Positions 7,304-16,839 of a stretch of DNA of 58,953 nt are shown here, one piece after another. Position numbers and translations under genes: made by a program. Below the pieces are notes generated by a model. That model was not told the DNA's origin. It saw only the letters and a program-made list of their open reading frames with translations, and did not search any database. The stretch covers positions 1 through 58,953 of the forward strand of contig JAFAXQ010000197.1 in the NCBI GenBank assembly GCA_019240835.1. Reading direction: 5' to 3'. Positions within the stretch are counted from its first letter, which is position 1. Each line of letters opens with the position of its first letter. The DNA is from Ktedonobacteraceae bacterium. GTDB lineage: Bacteria; Chloroflexota; Ktedonobacteria; Ktedonobacterales; Ktedonobacteraceae.

Positions 7304-8584
7304 TTACCGTTCGTATGCGGTGTAGTACCCACGGAGCGAACGAGGAATACGACCTACTATGAACGTTCCCTCTGGTCGATGCTCTTCCCGCTCTACATGA
7401 CCGCGACGGTGGAAAAGCTCCGCCAATTCACTTTTGCTAAAGGGAAGTAACACCTGTAGGCACTCCATATTCTCTGCCAGCACGTGGGCGATTTTCTCGC
7501 GCAACGCATCAAGTCCTGTTCTTTTCAGAGCCGACACGGCAACGGCATTTGGGTAGAGACTAGTATCTACCTCAGAAGGGTCATCGAGCAGATCTATTTT
7601 ATTCAGAGCAGTGACGCGAGGCTTATCGTCCGCCTGCAGTTCTTTGAGGATATCATTGACGGTTTCGCTCTGCTCGATGGCGTTTTCGTGGCTTACATCC
7701 ACAACCTCTAGCAGAAGATCGGCACCGACCACCTCCTCCAGGGTAGCGCGGAAAGCTGCTATCAACTTCGTGGGCAGTTTTTGAATGAAACCCACCGTAT
7801 CTGTAACGAGCACTTCTTGGTTGCCAGGCAGCGTGATGTGACGCGTGACCGGATCGAGGGTGGCAAACAACTTGTCTTCGGCCAGCACTCCAGCTTCAGT
7901 GAGCGCGTTGAACAGGGTAGATTTGCCAGCATTGGTATAGCCAACTACCGAGACGATGGGAATAGCTTGAGAGGCGCGTTGTTGGCGATGTACAAGCCGC
8001 TGTTTGCGTACATCCTCTATCCCTTCTTTCAACTCTGAGATGCGATTACGTATGCGGCGGCGGTCGATCTCCAACTTCGTCTCACCTGGACCACGCACGC
8101 CAATAGCACCACCTACACCAGCTCCTCCTCGTGAACCACCAGCCTGTTGCGAAAGGCCGATGCCACGACCAGTTAGACGCGGCAAACGATATTCTAATTG
8201 TGCTAGTTCGACTTGCAGCCTTCCTTCACGTGTATGCGCATGCTGTGCAAAAATGTCAAGAATGAGCGCTGTACGGTCAATGATACGTGCATCAAGCACC
8301 TTCTCCAGGTTACGCTGTTGCCCTGGTGTAAGCTCATCGTCAAAGATGATCAGATCGACCTCTAGCTCTTTTTCCAGGCCGCTTAATTCCTGCGCACGCC
8401 CTTTGCCTATATACGTCTCTACATTTGGGTGAGGTAACCGTTGTATCATTGTACCAACGATTTCCGCCCCTGCTGTACGTGCAAGTACACCTAACTCGCT
8501 TAGTGAGTCTTCAACGCTCCATATGCTTTTTTCGTCGTCAGTATCAACCGCGACGAGATAGGCGCGTTCAAGGTCACGCCTCAC
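7304..8584 (-). CDS. hflX: GTPase HflX
   Basis: This 426-aa protein matches HflX, a GTPase that binds the 50S subunit and splits stalled or hibernating ribosomes. The N-terminal HflX domain spans about residues 10-200, including the glycine-rich GGSRGGAGVGG and GVRGPGETKLE segments. The G domain has G1 GYTNAGKST at 215-223, G3 DTVGF at 262-266 and G4 NKID at 328-331. A short C-terminal domain follows. It is the last gene of a minus-strand run after holA and cvpA, closed by a clear terminator. Confidence 0.96.
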   Translation of the reverse strand: MRRDLERAYLVAVDTDDEKSIWSVEDSLSELGVLARTAGAEIVGTMIQRLPHPNVETYIGKGRAQELSGLEKELEVDLIIFDDELTPGQQRNLEKVLDARIIDRTALILDIFAQHAHTREGRLQVELAQLEYRLPRLTGRGIGLSQQAGGSRGGAGVGGAIGVRGPGETKLEIDRRRIRNRISELKEGIEDVRKQRLVHRQQRASQAIPIVSVVGYTNAGKSTLFNALTEAGVLAEDKLFATLDPVTRHITLPGNQEVLVTDTVGFIQKLPTKLIAAFRATLEEVVGADLLLEVVDVSHENAIEQSETVNDILKELQADDKPRVTALNKIDLLDDPSEVDTSLYPNAVAVSALKRTGLDALREKIAHVLAENMECLQVLLPFSKSELAELFHRRGHVEREEHRPEGTFIVGRIPRSLRGYYTAYER

Positions 8585-8644
8585 ACCTGTATCGACATGT
8601 GGTTTCGTCGTAGTTTTCCTCCGGTTATGTTCATCTGTCCAATC

Positions 8645-9202
8645 TTAACTGGGTGGCCTCGGCAGAGCTGGCAAAGCCTTTATAAACACCCCGTTCACCT
8701 GTGCAAAGAGACTGTGTGTTATCGCATTATTGTAGAAGTCATGCCAACTCTGCAGTTGAGCAAACTGGATATTCAGTCCTGGCACAATACGTGTTTGTAG
8801 ATCAACCGTTGATTGCAGGCTATGGAGAAAGCTTCCTAATACGATCAACAAGAACAACCATAGCAGCCAGGCTTCAACAAAGCCAATTGCTCCACCAATC
8901 AATAAGTCCAGGGGGCCAATCAGCGGCACCCCCCCCACTACGCCACGAAGCGCCGTACCAATCGTATGCAGCACGAACACCGTGCCAAAGAAGAGCACAA
9001 TATAGGATATCAATGGCGTTGCAGCAAATCCACTAGCAGCCAGGAAGGCTGTAAAGCGCGGTCCATACATGGTGGCAATAATAAAACCCGCAGGGATAGC
9101 TATGAGATTGACTAGGCTGAAGATGGCTCCATTACGTAAACCGTTAAAGACAAGCAGAGCTATCGTTATAAGGAAGAGAATGTCTATGAGACTTAGCGCC
9201 AT
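8645..9202 (-). CDS. CvpA family membrane protein
   Basis: This 185-aa protein has four hydrophobic helices (about residues 7-25, 28-46, 60-85 and 105-130) in the order of the CvpA (colicin V production) family. It opens with LIDILFLITIALLVFNGLRNG, close to the usual CvpA start. The exact role of the family is not settled. The gene begins three bases after the holA stop, so it is cotranscribed with holA and probably with hflX. Confidence 0.85.
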   Translation of the reverse strand: MALSLIDILFLITIALLVFNGLRNGAIFSLVNLIAIPAGFIIATMYGPRFTAFLAASGFAATPLISYIVLFFGTVFVLHTIGTALRGVVGGVPLIGPLDLLIGGAIGFVEAWLLWLFLLIVLGSFLHSLQSTVDLQTRIVPGLNIQFAQLQSWHDFYNNAITHSLFAQVNGVFIKALPALPRPPS

Positions 9203-9205
9203 ATG

Positions 9206-10252
9206 CTATATCCCTCCTGGATTGCCGAAGTTGACGACGAGCAGGTCCAACGCCATCTCTGGTGTCAGACGACTACGCTTGAGTGCGGCATCGGTCGCCA
9301 ACAACGTTCGGTAGGTTGTCTCCAGTTGTGCCATGCTGAAATTTCCCACCTGCCGCAGAGCCTTGTCCACAATAAACGGAGATCTGCCAATGGTGGAGGC
9401 AATCTGCTGCGAACGCATGCCCCTCTGCGCTAAGTCTTTGATCATCAGTAGAGAGCGTACCTGCGAGGTAATAGTACTCACCAGCTTGATTGGTGGTTCG
9501 CCGTCTGTCAGCAGGTCGTGCAGGACATTCAATGCACGTTTGTGATTGCGCTGTGCCAGCGCATCCGTCAGATCAAAAATGCGCGCCTCCTGCATTTGCA
9601 GCGAGAGTAGCCGTAGCACATCACCAGTAATAGTGCCACCTGGACCCACATAGGTGGCAAGCTTGTCGATTTCGTTGGCTAGCAAACGTAGATGGCCACC
9701 GATAAAGTTTGCCAGCAGCGTTACAGCGTCGGGCATAATGTGCACACCCACACTACTGGCGCGCTTGGCAATCCAGGTCTCCAGCGCAGCTCCTTTAGGC
9801 ACAGTAGACTGCATAATCTTGCCATACTTCTCTGCCGCCTTGACCAATGGATTTGTAGCCTCTAGCACTTCATTGACCAGCACCACCAGTACCGTCGTTT
9901 CTGGCATAAGCGCAACCTGCTCGGCCAGCGCCTTCTCAAAGCCGGCACGTGTGAGGGCTGTGTCCTTGCCGCCTTTCTTACCTCGCTTCGTCTTAGTGCC
10001 TACAGCCTCGCTGCTCGATGATGTCACCTCGCTCGCCGCTTCACTACGTTTGCGCTTAGGCAAGCCCTCAATGACAACGAGCCGCTGCTCACTCAGAAAC
10101 GGCAGAGTATCACACGTCATGGTAATGGTGTTGAGGGCAACTTCAGCGCCGTCATACGTATCGCAATTGTACTCGAACTTGCCCTGTTCGCGCAGCTTCT
10201 TCAAGCGTTCGCGGCTACTAAATTCATCATCGCCATGCAGTAGATAGAACAC
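9206..10252 (-). CDS. holA: DNA polymerase III delta subunit
   Basis: This 348-aa protein matches HolA, the clamp-loader delta subunit that opens the beta sliding clamp. It begins with FYLLHGDDEFSSRE, the usual N-terminus of the family, and has the C-terminal collar-domain pattern RIFDLTDALAQRNHKRAL...QVRSLLMIKDL. A low-complexity charged insertion (about residues 70-100, rich in Lys, Ser and Glu) interrupts the first domain. Delta lacks a working ATP site, and none is visible here. The gene is followed by cvpA after three bases and preceded by a membrane-protein gene seven bases upstream. Confidence 0.93.
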   Translation of the reverse strand: MFYLLHGDDEFSSRERLKKLREQGKFEYNCDTYDGAEVALNTITMTCDTLPFLSEQRLVVIEGLPKRKRSEAASEVTSSSSEAVGTKTKRGKKGGKDTALTRAGFEKALAEQVALMPETTVLVVLVNEVLEATNPLVKAAEKYGKIMQSTVPKGAALETWIAKRASSVGVHIMPDAVTLLANFIGGHLRLLANEIDKLATYVGPGGTITGDVLRLLSLQMQEARIFDLTDALAQRNHKRALNVLHDLLTDGEPPIKLVSTITSQVRSLLMIKDLAQRGMRSQQIASTIGRSPFIVDKALRQVGNFSMAQLETTYRTLLATDAALKRSRLTPEMALDLLVVNFGNPGGI

Positions 10253-10259
10253 TATGCGC

Positions 10260-10655
10260 TCACACTCCGCTTTCGTGCTCCGCCTGCCGCCTAAGATAAT
10301 TGCGGCTGCTCCTGCGAGCCACTAGCACGTCGGTAAGTATAGCTAGTGTCAGGCTCGCAACTGAATTAAGCAGTAATGAGCCAAAGAAGACCGAAGCACC
10401 ATTTGCCCCTGGCAGAGGAAACGCCGCCAGCCAAACGAAAACGCCAACGAAGCTGAGAAAGGCACCTACCAAAGCGCCGCCGATAACAGCCGACGTATTC
10501 TTTACTGAACTCATCCAGAATGCGAGGAAGAGAGAGACAGGTACTGCAAGCACAAAACCAAAGAAATCGGCAACAACGATAGCACCCATAGTGAACCCCC
10601 AAGCATATAATAGTGTTTCGCCTTCATTATACGGCGATGGGATGGGGTGTGACAA
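10260..10655 (-). CDS. Small membrane protein with four helices
   Basis: This 131-aa protein has four hydrophobic stretches (about residues 20-45, 55-72, 76-90 and 92-112), with an Arg-rich cytoplasmic tail. I do not recognise a family. It ends seven bases before holA and heads the holA-cvpA-hflX run. Start choice is by longest frame; an alternative ATG is at residue 24, inside the first helix, so the longer form is more likely. Confidence 0.7.
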   Translation of the reverse strand: MSHPIPSPYNEGETLLYAWGFTMGAIVVADFFGFVLAVPVSLFLAFWMSSVKNTSAVIGGALVGAFLSFVGVFVWLAAFPLPGANGASVFFGSLLLNSVASLTLAILTDVLVARRSSRNYLRRQAEHESGV

Positions 10656-10776
10656 TATGCGTCTTTCTCAGGCAGGCCTTCTAGCAATGTCCTTGTGTTA
10701 AAATAAGGTAGGACTTCTATTTTCCCACTAATTGTCTTATCTTGTTTTCATGATGGTATGATAGAGAGAGGGAGAT

Positions 10777-12060
10777 ATGCAAAAACGGCTCTTCACATTA
10801 TCCATCGTACTGCTTCTTATTCTTCTATCCATTCTATTAATCACCTCGCCGTCTTCGCCAGTAGTAGCGTATAGCACCCATCAGGCTATACCCACCGACA
10901 CACCAACACCCGATGCCAACGCTATTCTCAATCAAGCGAATGCTGTAGCAACGCAAGCCGTTGATGCTTCCGCGCATGCTGATCGTGAAGCAAATGAGAT
11001 ACAATCGGTCATCAACATAATTAACATCATTGTTGTCCTCTTCACTGCTGCTCTCGCGATTATTGGTGTAGCTGGCGGTATTGTTGGCGTCAGGAGTTTT
11101 CGGGATATCGAGGAGAAGGGCAACGCTAGACTGGAAAAAGTGAGTGAGATCGCGGATGAGATAGAGAACAAAAAGCAAGAGATCGATGCATTACAGAGCA
11201 CACTGGCGCAGGAGAGCGAGAATACGAACAGGGCTATCTCCTACCTCGTGCTCGGCAACCAGCTTTGGGAACAGAGGAAGCGTGATCAGGCTATTGATCT
11301 GTACATAAAAGCTCGCAAGTTACGACAGCATGACCCACAAATCAACTACGCACTAGGCCGAGCTTACACCGGTGTGGGACGCTATGAGCAAGCAATAGAG
11401 TACCTCACTCTTGCTGTCAAGGAGGACACAGAATTTGCACAGGCTCACTTGCAATTAGGAATTGCGACTCGCTCTCAAGCAGACCAGACCTATGAGAAGA
11501 CGAGAGATGAGGAACAACGAGACGAAGACTACCGTGAAGTCATCAACCACCTGAAGCGCGCTACAGACCTGCAACCTAACTATGATGATGCACTTGGAGC
11601 TCTTGGGGGAACATATCGACGCCTAAAGAAGTATCAACTCTCACTGAAGTATTACAGGCAAGCGCTGAATGCTAATCCTCAATCATCGTATGCACGCGGC
11701 AATGTTGCTCTTCTTGCGTGGCACGAAGGAGACCTTGATACCGCTCGTGAAGCCTTTAAGCAGACCGAAGAGATCGCAACTGAGCGCATCAATACTCATA
11801 TGTCGGAAGAGCTCTACTGGGACTTTTACGACCGTGCGATGGCAAGGTTAGCGTTAGGCCAGAAAGAAACGGCGCTCAAAGATTATCGGACCGCCATCGA
11901 ACTGACGCGGACTCAGAGAGATTTTCAGAGCGTCTTGGATGGTCTGCAGTTTCTCAAAGAAGTCGAGCAACAGTATCCCATGGATGGTCTAGACGAAGTA
12001 ATTGTCCTCGTGCGACGGGGAAAAGAGGAGCTAGAGACGCCGCCCACCGCTTCTGTATAA
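10777..12060 (+). CDS. Membrane-anchored TPR protein
   Basis: This 427-aa protein has an N-terminal hydrophobic segment (residues 5-25; signal peptide or anchor), a Thr/Pro-rich stretch, a second helix (about 80-107), a short charged coiled coil (about 112-150), and then five or six tetratricopeptide repeats (about 152-400). The repeats include IDLYIKARKLRQHDPQINYAL, AIEYLTLAVKEDTEFAQAHL and LKYYRQALNANPQSSYARGN. It likely displays the TPR scaffold on the membrane. GAGAGGGAG precedes the ATG. It stands alone and diverges from the holA operon. The partner is unknown. Confidence 0.85.
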   Translation: MQKRLFTLSIVLLLILLSILLITSPSSPVVAYSTHQAIPTDTPTPDANAILNQANAVATQAVDASAHADREANEIQSVINIINIIVVLFTAALAIIGVAGGIVGVRSFRDIEEKGNARLEKVSEIADEIENKKQEIDALQSTLAQESENTNRAISYLVLGNQLWEQRKRDQAIDLYIKARKLRQHDPQINYALGRAYTGVGRYEQAIEYLTLAVKEDTEFAQAHLQLGIATRSQADQTYEKTRDEEQRDEDYREVINHLKRATDLQPNYDDALGALGGTYRRLKKYQLSLKYYRQALNANPQSSYARGNVALLAWHEGDLDTAREAFKQTEEIATERINTHMSEELYWDFYDRAMARLALGQKETALKDYRTAIELTRTQRDFQSVLDGLQFLKEVEQQYPMDGLDEVIVLVRRGKEELETPPTASV

Positions 12061-12143
12061 ACACAACATTTACTTCTTTGCAACACGCATCCATCCGCTA
12101 CGTAATACATTGCAGTAATACAACGTAAGAATGAGCAAGAACG

Positions 12144-12524
12144 ATGAGGCATGGCATGATGCGAAGAGTAACTACCCTTGGACTCAATGAGCGCTTGGAG
12201 CGCGTCCTAACGTACGCACTTTTTTGGGTGTCGGGTGTACTCTTGCTCTTAGTTGAGAAGAACCGTAACATACGCCAGCATGCAGCACAGTCGGTGATTA
12301 CCTTCGGCGGCCTATCAATGTTGATGTTCGCTGTAGGTATGCTCAAAGGCTGGCTCGGCTCGATTCCGCTACTCGGCCTGCTGACAAACTTTGGGCTTGG
12401 TCTACTGCTTGATGCACTATGGTGGACAACAATAGTGCTATGGATATGGTTGATGATGATGGCGTGGACACGTTCAGACTATTGTCTGCCGTTTGTTAGC
12501 AAATGGGTACGCTATCTTCTTTGA
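12144..12524 (+). CDS. DUF4870/Tic20-like small membrane protein
   Basis: This 126-aa protein has the pattern RVLTYALFWVSGVLLLLVEKNRNIRQHAAQSV: helix, loop with conserved charged residues, then HAAQS, as in DUF4870/Tic20-like proteins. Two or three further helices follow (about residues 55-72, 76-92 and 95-112). Function is unknown. The start could be the first ATG or either of the ATGs at residues 5 and 6; the ribosome binding site does not decide between them. Confidence 0.7.
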   Translation: MRHGMMRRVTTLGLNERLERVLTYALFWVSGVLLLLVEKNRNIRQHAAQSVITFGGLSMLMFAVGMLKGWLGSIPLLGLLTNFGLGLLLDALWWTTIVLWIWLMMMAWTRSDYCLPFVSKWVRYLL

Positions 12525-12537
12525 GAGCATTGAAGTT

Positions 12538-12577
12538 GGGCACGATAAATCGCGGGCACGATAAATCTGGCCCCTAC
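12538..12577 (-). repeat. REP-like element with doubled 13-bp word
   Basis: GGGCACGATAAAT occurs at 12538-12550 and again at 12554-12566; the second copy is followed by CTGGCCCCTAC. A near-identical 24-bp unit stands at 58600-58623, and a related degenerate one at 27029-27050. Confidence 0.6.
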
Positions 12578-13050
12578 GAGTAAAGAAGGCCAAGCGTCAC
12601 TCCAAAGGCAAGATGGCGCACAAGGTTGTGTAAAAAGGACCTCCAGTTGGCAAGCCGGGGCATTTCTCCATCCTTAATGAGGGGATGATATTTGTCGGCA
12701 AGCGGCGTCAACCACCAGACGCTCGCAACAAAAACTTCTCCAAAGATCGTCCCCTTTAACCAGTTGGGACCAGGCAGAAAGCGCTTCGCGACTGCTGCGT
12801 AAATCTCCGCCAAGGCAACACCATTCAGTAGGTGGATTATCCACGCGAGCAAGAAGAACGATCTTGAACGCCTTTTGCCCTCTAAAAGTCCCTCGATGAA
12901 ACGAACATCGCTAAAGGGGTTGTCAAAAAGCACCATATCCCCTTCCATAGCAATACTGTAGACCACTGTCGCCATAAGTCCTGCAACAGCAGCGCTTCCT
13001 GGTTGCCAGTCTCGCGCAATAACCTGCCGTGATAGTGCCAAAATATTCAT
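12574..13050 (-). CDS. Hypothetical membrane protein, 158 aa
   Basis: This protein has four likely membrane helices (about residues 18-35, 63-85, 95-115 and 140-157). It contains HLLNGVALAEIYAAVAKRFLP and a DKYHPLIKDGE loop. I do not recognise a family with confidence; it resembles uncharacterised membrane proteins of about 150 residues. The gene is convergent with the DUF4870-like gene, and the REP-like element overlaps its last codons. Confidence 0.7.
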   Translation of the reverse strand: MNILALSRQVIARDWQPGSAAVAGLMATVVYSIAMEGDMVLFDNPFSDVRFIEGLLEGKRRSRSFFLLAWIIHLLNGVALAEIYAAVAKRFLPGPNWLKGTIFGEVFVASVWWLTPLADKYHPLIKDGEMPRLANWRSFLHNLVRHLAFGVTLGLLYS

Positions 13051-13459
13051 CTATACTTCCCCTTGCTGCTTATTTTACTAATGCTGTATTCTGCTCTTTA
13101 GCACAGTCTACGATCACTGTTACTAATGTGAACACGAAATAGTACCTCAAAGAGTTTGCGGCTTTTTTGTTACGGAAAGTAATCATCGTTAGTTCTATTC
13201 TACAGGAGACAGATAAAATAACAAAAAAAATGTTCAGTGAGAAGAACGTGCTCTCTATGCATCCACTGCTTGAAGCGACAACTTACAGCAGAGTGAAGTG
13301 CTTGCATAAGGGCCTTCTATCACATAGTACTTTTAGGCATACGATGCTGTGAGTATTGTATCATAACCGATGTATCTTATCTTGTAGTTCACTCTTAAGT
13401 TAGTTATCAAGCAGAAGGTAGCGCCACGGGTCAAAGCCTAGTAAAAGTGAGGAGCAATA
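13051..13459. other. Intergenic region, no gene recognised
   Basis: These 409 bases separate divergent genes. The sequence is AT-rich in 13130-13230, with poly-A and poly-T runs. I see no convincing RNA gene, strong promoter or open frame with codon-like structure. GTGAGGAGC just before 13460 is the ribosome binding site of the zinc-ribbon gene. Confidence 0.5.
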
Positions 13460-14851
13460 GTGATTACGTGTAGCCACTGCGGAAACGAAAATCCTGCTAG
13501 TGCAGTGATGTGCCAAAAGTGTGGCAAATCGTTTGCCAATGGAGCTGATTCGCTCTCAGCTCAAAAAAGAGTGGGAAGAGAACAGCAGGAATTACCTGCC
13601 TGGCTGGAGTCCTTGCGAGCTAGTGAGCGACCTATGACATCGAGCAACATTCCCCCGAAATTTCTTACAGACGGCCTTGTCGATGAAGGAAGACTATCGA
13701 GTTGGATGCGTCCACAGCAGAATGATGCTAGCGATAACCCTCCCTCTCATCCATACTCTCCCTTACGCCCTTCGTCGGCACCAGCACCGAATACTGACGA
13801 AGGAACGTTTGTAAAGGGGATGCCGGCAAGATCGCTCATTGACGAGCAAACACTACCGCAATGGTTGCAACAAGACAGGCAAGCAGGAGCGCCGCCGAGC
13901 AGGCTTGATGCTTCAAGTCTGGTGCAACAAGATGCTATGCCCGCGTGGTTGAAGGCGATACAACCTCAGCCCGCTGTAATACAGCCGCCAGCACAGCCTG
14001 TAACGCCTCCTAGCGACTTTTCGGCTAGGGATCTCGTCGATCAATCATCTTTGCCTGCATGGTTATCTGGACAAGAGGCAGGAAACTCTACAAATCCTGT
14101 GCAGATGGGTGCGCCAGAACAGGGGTTCTCTGCCTCCTCACTGCTCGATATGAATGCTCTGCCTCGCTGGTTGCAAGAGATTAGCAAAAGGCAACACAAT
14201 GAGGGACGAACCAAGCTAAACGGTGCAAGAGCAGATGGGCAGTTGCAAGAGATTAACAAAGGGCAACACAATGAGGGAATGGTGCCTGCCGGCTCTCTCA
14301 TTGAGAGAAACTCTCTACCAGCATGGCTACGCGAGGAAAATGAACAGCAGCAAATGGGAGCACTAGCCTCTCAACAGGAAGCGGCAGCCTCCCAGCGAGT
14401 GGAGAGCATGCGCGTGCCTAATCGTCCTCGCAACGGAAGAGGCTCGAATGAGGATAGCAAAGTTGCCGCTGATGTCTTTGCCTCTATGCTTGGCGTTGCC
14501 CCAACATCTGCGCCTCTCCCAACTTCCCAGCCTGATGCTCAGGTTCCACAGAGAGATGCTGGTAATACAGTAGCCGAGCAAGCTACGCCGCCGCAAGGAT
14601 TTATAGAACAGCGGCCTCAAGAGTCCTATCAGGCACTGCCGCCGTTACAACTACAGGCGGCCCAAGGTCATGAGTCTGACCTCAATAACAGCTATGCCCA
14701 ACCGATGGAGCGGCCAACTCAGGCGACGCTGCAGGCAGGAAATATGAGCTCTATAGGCGTTCCCACGCAGGCGTCAGGTACGCAGAAACCTGTTGCAAAA
14801 CCTGCTAAGCGTGGATTTTTCGAGTTCTTCCGCAGTTGGTTTTCACGTTAG
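13460..14851 (+). CDS. Zinc-ribbon protein with seven LPxWL-type motifs
   Basis: This 463-aa protein starts at GTG after GTGAGGAGC. Residues 1-25 form a zinc ribbon (CSHC at 4-7, CQKC at 18-21). The rest is Pro/Gln/Ser-rich and probably disordered, but carries a recurring short motif: LPAWL at 45-49, LSSWM at 79-83, LPQWL at 132-136, MPAWL at 160-164, LPAWL at 198-202, LPRWL at 234-238 and LPAWL at 286-290. Most are preceded by a S-L-hydrophobic-D/E word. A 35-bp direct DNA repeat (14171-14205 and 14243-14277) shows recent internal duplication. It ends in an aromatic/basic amphipathic tail (GFFEFFRSWFSR). Such motifs usually dock a partner; the GlmL-like ATPase gene 21 bp downstream is the obvious candidate. 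Function is unknown. Confidence 0.8.
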   Translation: MITCSHCGNENPASAVMCQKCGKSFANGADSLSAQKRVGREQQELPAWLESLRASERPMTSSNIPPKFLTDGLVDEGRLSSWMRPQQNDASDNPPSHPYSPLRPSSAPAPNTDEGTFVKGMPARSLIDEQTLPQWLQQDRQAGAPPSRLDASSLVQQDAMPAWLKAIQPQPAVIQPPAQPVTPPSDFSARDLVDQSSLPAWLSGQEAGNSTNPVQMGAPEQGFSASSLLDMNALPRWLQEISKRQHNEGRTKLNGARADGQLQEINKGQHNEGMVPAGSLIERNSLPAWLREENEQQQMGALASQQEAAASQRVESMRVPNRPRNGRGSNEDSKVAADVFASMLGVAPTSAPLPTSQPDAQVPQRDAGNTVAEQATPPQGFIEQRPQESYQALPPLQLQAAQGHESDLNNSYAQPMERPTQATLQAGNMSSIGVPTQASGTQKPVAKPAKRGFFEFFRSWFSR

Positions 14852-14872
14852 CAGAGAAGAAGGATACCGGAC

Positions 14873-16804
14873 ATGTATACACAACCCTCTCCAGAAGAAG
14901 GACAGGGGCCAGTGCAGCGTTCCAATTTAGCCATCGTCAACTCTCTACTAGTGGCTGATTGTGGTGCTGTATGCACGAAGGTTTCCCTTTTTGGACTTGT
15001 TGAAGGCCAATATCGTTTGATGGCGCGAGGAGAAGCACCCACGACGATTGTGCCTCCACAAGAGGATATCACTGAGGGAATCATTCAGGCGATTCGCGTA
15101 ATCGAGTTTATCACTGGCCGCCGTTTTGTCTCTGATGGTCATATTCTCTCTCCTGAACAGCCAACAGGCGACGGTGTGGATATATTCATTGCAACTGTAA
15201 GCGCGGGTGAGCCTATTCGCATGGCTGTGCTTGGTGCTGTGACTTCAGAGCTAGAGACGCTGGCCGCTCAGGCAGTCTCTGGCCTCTATGCAGAGACATA
15301 TGCAATCCCATCTCCATCGTTCCTGGCCACCAAGACGTCCCTATCTGCTAGCAAGGTGCCTGGAATGGTCGCGGTAGGTGCCTGGGAGGGTCTGCCTAGT
15401 ACTCCAAATGGCACAAGTGAACCGTGGACGAAAGAGCGTACTGCTATGGAATGGGAGCAGCAGCTCATCCGCATCAAAGAGCTTCAGCCTCACGCCGTAC
15501 TCATGGTTGGCCAAGCCGATGGACCAACTGGCTCCGCTCCCCTACAAGAGGCATGCCAACTACTGATTAACACATCGGGCCAACAAAATGAGCAATATGG
15601 CGCGAACTCCTCCTCTGGCGGAGTGCCGCAGTATACCGCCACCCATCAGATTCCTGTGCTCTATGCCGCTGCGCCTCAATATGTACAGGCCGTGCAGCGT
15701 ATGCTGCATGGAGTGGCACATGTAACACCCGTGAACACTCTAGCCACACAAGAGCAACTCGGTTCGATCAATGTTGCTATGGGCACACTGCATGAACGTA
15801 ACATCATCCAACGTCTACCCGGTTACAAACGTCTGAATACCTGGTCGAGCACAAAGACCGTTGCCACAGCCACTTCGCTGAGTAGTCTCGTACGTTTCCT
15901 GGCGCAACATTATTCCATGAGTGTAACAGCAGTAGATGTTGGAGGAATGACAACGACGGTAATGGTGACACGTGAGAACGGCGAGTTCACTCCAAAAGTT
16001 AACCCGGGCTTAGGAATCGGTCAGGGCATGGGCTCCATTTTGCAGCAAGCGGGTTTCAAGCGCATAGCACGCTGGTTGCCGTTTACAGTGACCGAGGACG
16101 AGATGCGCCAGTTCGTGCTGGATCACATGCTAAACCCCCACATTGCTCCGACCACTCCACGTGAGTTGCAACTATGCCAGGCATTTGCGCGTGAAGCGAT
16201 TATTCTGACGGTCCAAGCGGCACAGAAAAACGACTTTGAATGGCTTAACGCTGATCTGATCCTGGCTACCGGTGGCATTTTTGCTCACGCGCCCAGATTT
16301 GGGCAGGTGGCCGCGATGCTATTAGACACACTGCAACCCAGAGGTGTCACTTCGCTTGTGCTGGATCGCGCTATGGTCATCTCACAACTCGGTGCCGTTG
16401 CTACCGTGGCACCCATTGCCGCTGTCCAAGTAAACGAGAACGATGCCGTAACATATCGCCTGGGCACTTGCCTTATCCCTTTTGGAACCATACAACCCGG
16501 ACAACCAGCAGTGCGCGTCGGCTTAGAGCATAGGAATGGACGCAAGATTGAGGTCACCGTGATGGGCGGCACTATCGAGGTCATTCCATTACAGATGAAC
16601 GAGCAGGCTCTGCTCACGATATCTCCTGCTCCCACCGTCGACGTTGGTCTGGGGCCAGGAGAACGAGCGCGAGCTGCTGAGGAGATCGATGGTGGGCTGG
16701 TAGGCCTGATCGTTGATGCACGTGGGCGACCCCTGGTACTGCCCGATGCTGAGGAAGAGCGCCAAGCACGCCTCCTTCAGTGGCATCAAGCCCTAAGTAT
16801 GTAA
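14873..16804 (+). CDS. Glutamate mutase L (MutL/GlmL)-like ASKHA ATPase
   Basis: This 643-aa protein has the actin/Hsp70-like nucleotide fold typical of the MutL/GlmL family. The phosphate-1 motif DCGAVCTK is at residues 29-36, phosphate-2 AVDVGGMTTTVM lies near 353-364, and an adenosine-type motif ATGGIFAHAP lies in the C-terminal half. Family members occur beside adenosylcobalamin mutases and are thought to help reactivate them, but no glmS, glmE or cobalamin gene is visible here, so the role is open. It follows the zinc-ribbon gene after 21 bp with a GAAGAAGG ribosome binding site; the two are probably an operon. Confidence 0.82.
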   Translation: MYTQPSPEEGQGPVQRSNLAIVNSLLVADCGAVCTKVSLFGLVEGQYRLMARGEAPTTIVPPQEDITEGIIQAIRVIEFITGRRFVSDGHILSPEQPTGDGVDIFIATVSAGEPIRMAVLGAVTSELETLAAQAVSGLYAETYAIPSPSFLATKTSLSASKVPGMVAVGAWEGLPSTPNGTSEPWTKERTAMEWEQQLIRIKELQPHAVLMVGQADGPTGSAPLQEACQLLINTSGQQNEQYGANSSSGGVPQYTATHQIPVLYAAAPQYVQAVQRMLHGVAHVTPVNTLATQEQLGSINVAMGTLHERNIIQRLPGYKRLNTWSSTKTVATATSLSSLVRFLAQHYSMSVTAVDVGGMTTTVMVTRENGEFTPKVNPGLGIGQGMGSILQQAGFKRIARWLPFTVTEDEMRQFVLDHMLNPHIAPTTPRELQLCQAFAREAIILTVQAAQKNDFEWLNADLILATGGIFAHAPRFGQVAAMLLDTLQPRGVTSLVLDRAMVISQLGAVATVAPIAAVQVNENDAVTYRLGTCLIPFGTIQPGQPAVRVGLEHRNGRKIEVTVMGGTIEVIPLQMNEQALLTISPAPTVDVGLGPGERARAAEEIDGGLVGLIVDARGRPLVLPDAEEERQARLLQWHQALSM

Positions 16805-16839
16805 CACATCAAATAACAGCTTTTCCACATTTCTAAGAA

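Noticed and set aside
13167-13352. 61-aa frame in the 409-bp gap
   Set aside because: No ribosome binding site, low-complexity start and no protein-like pattern.
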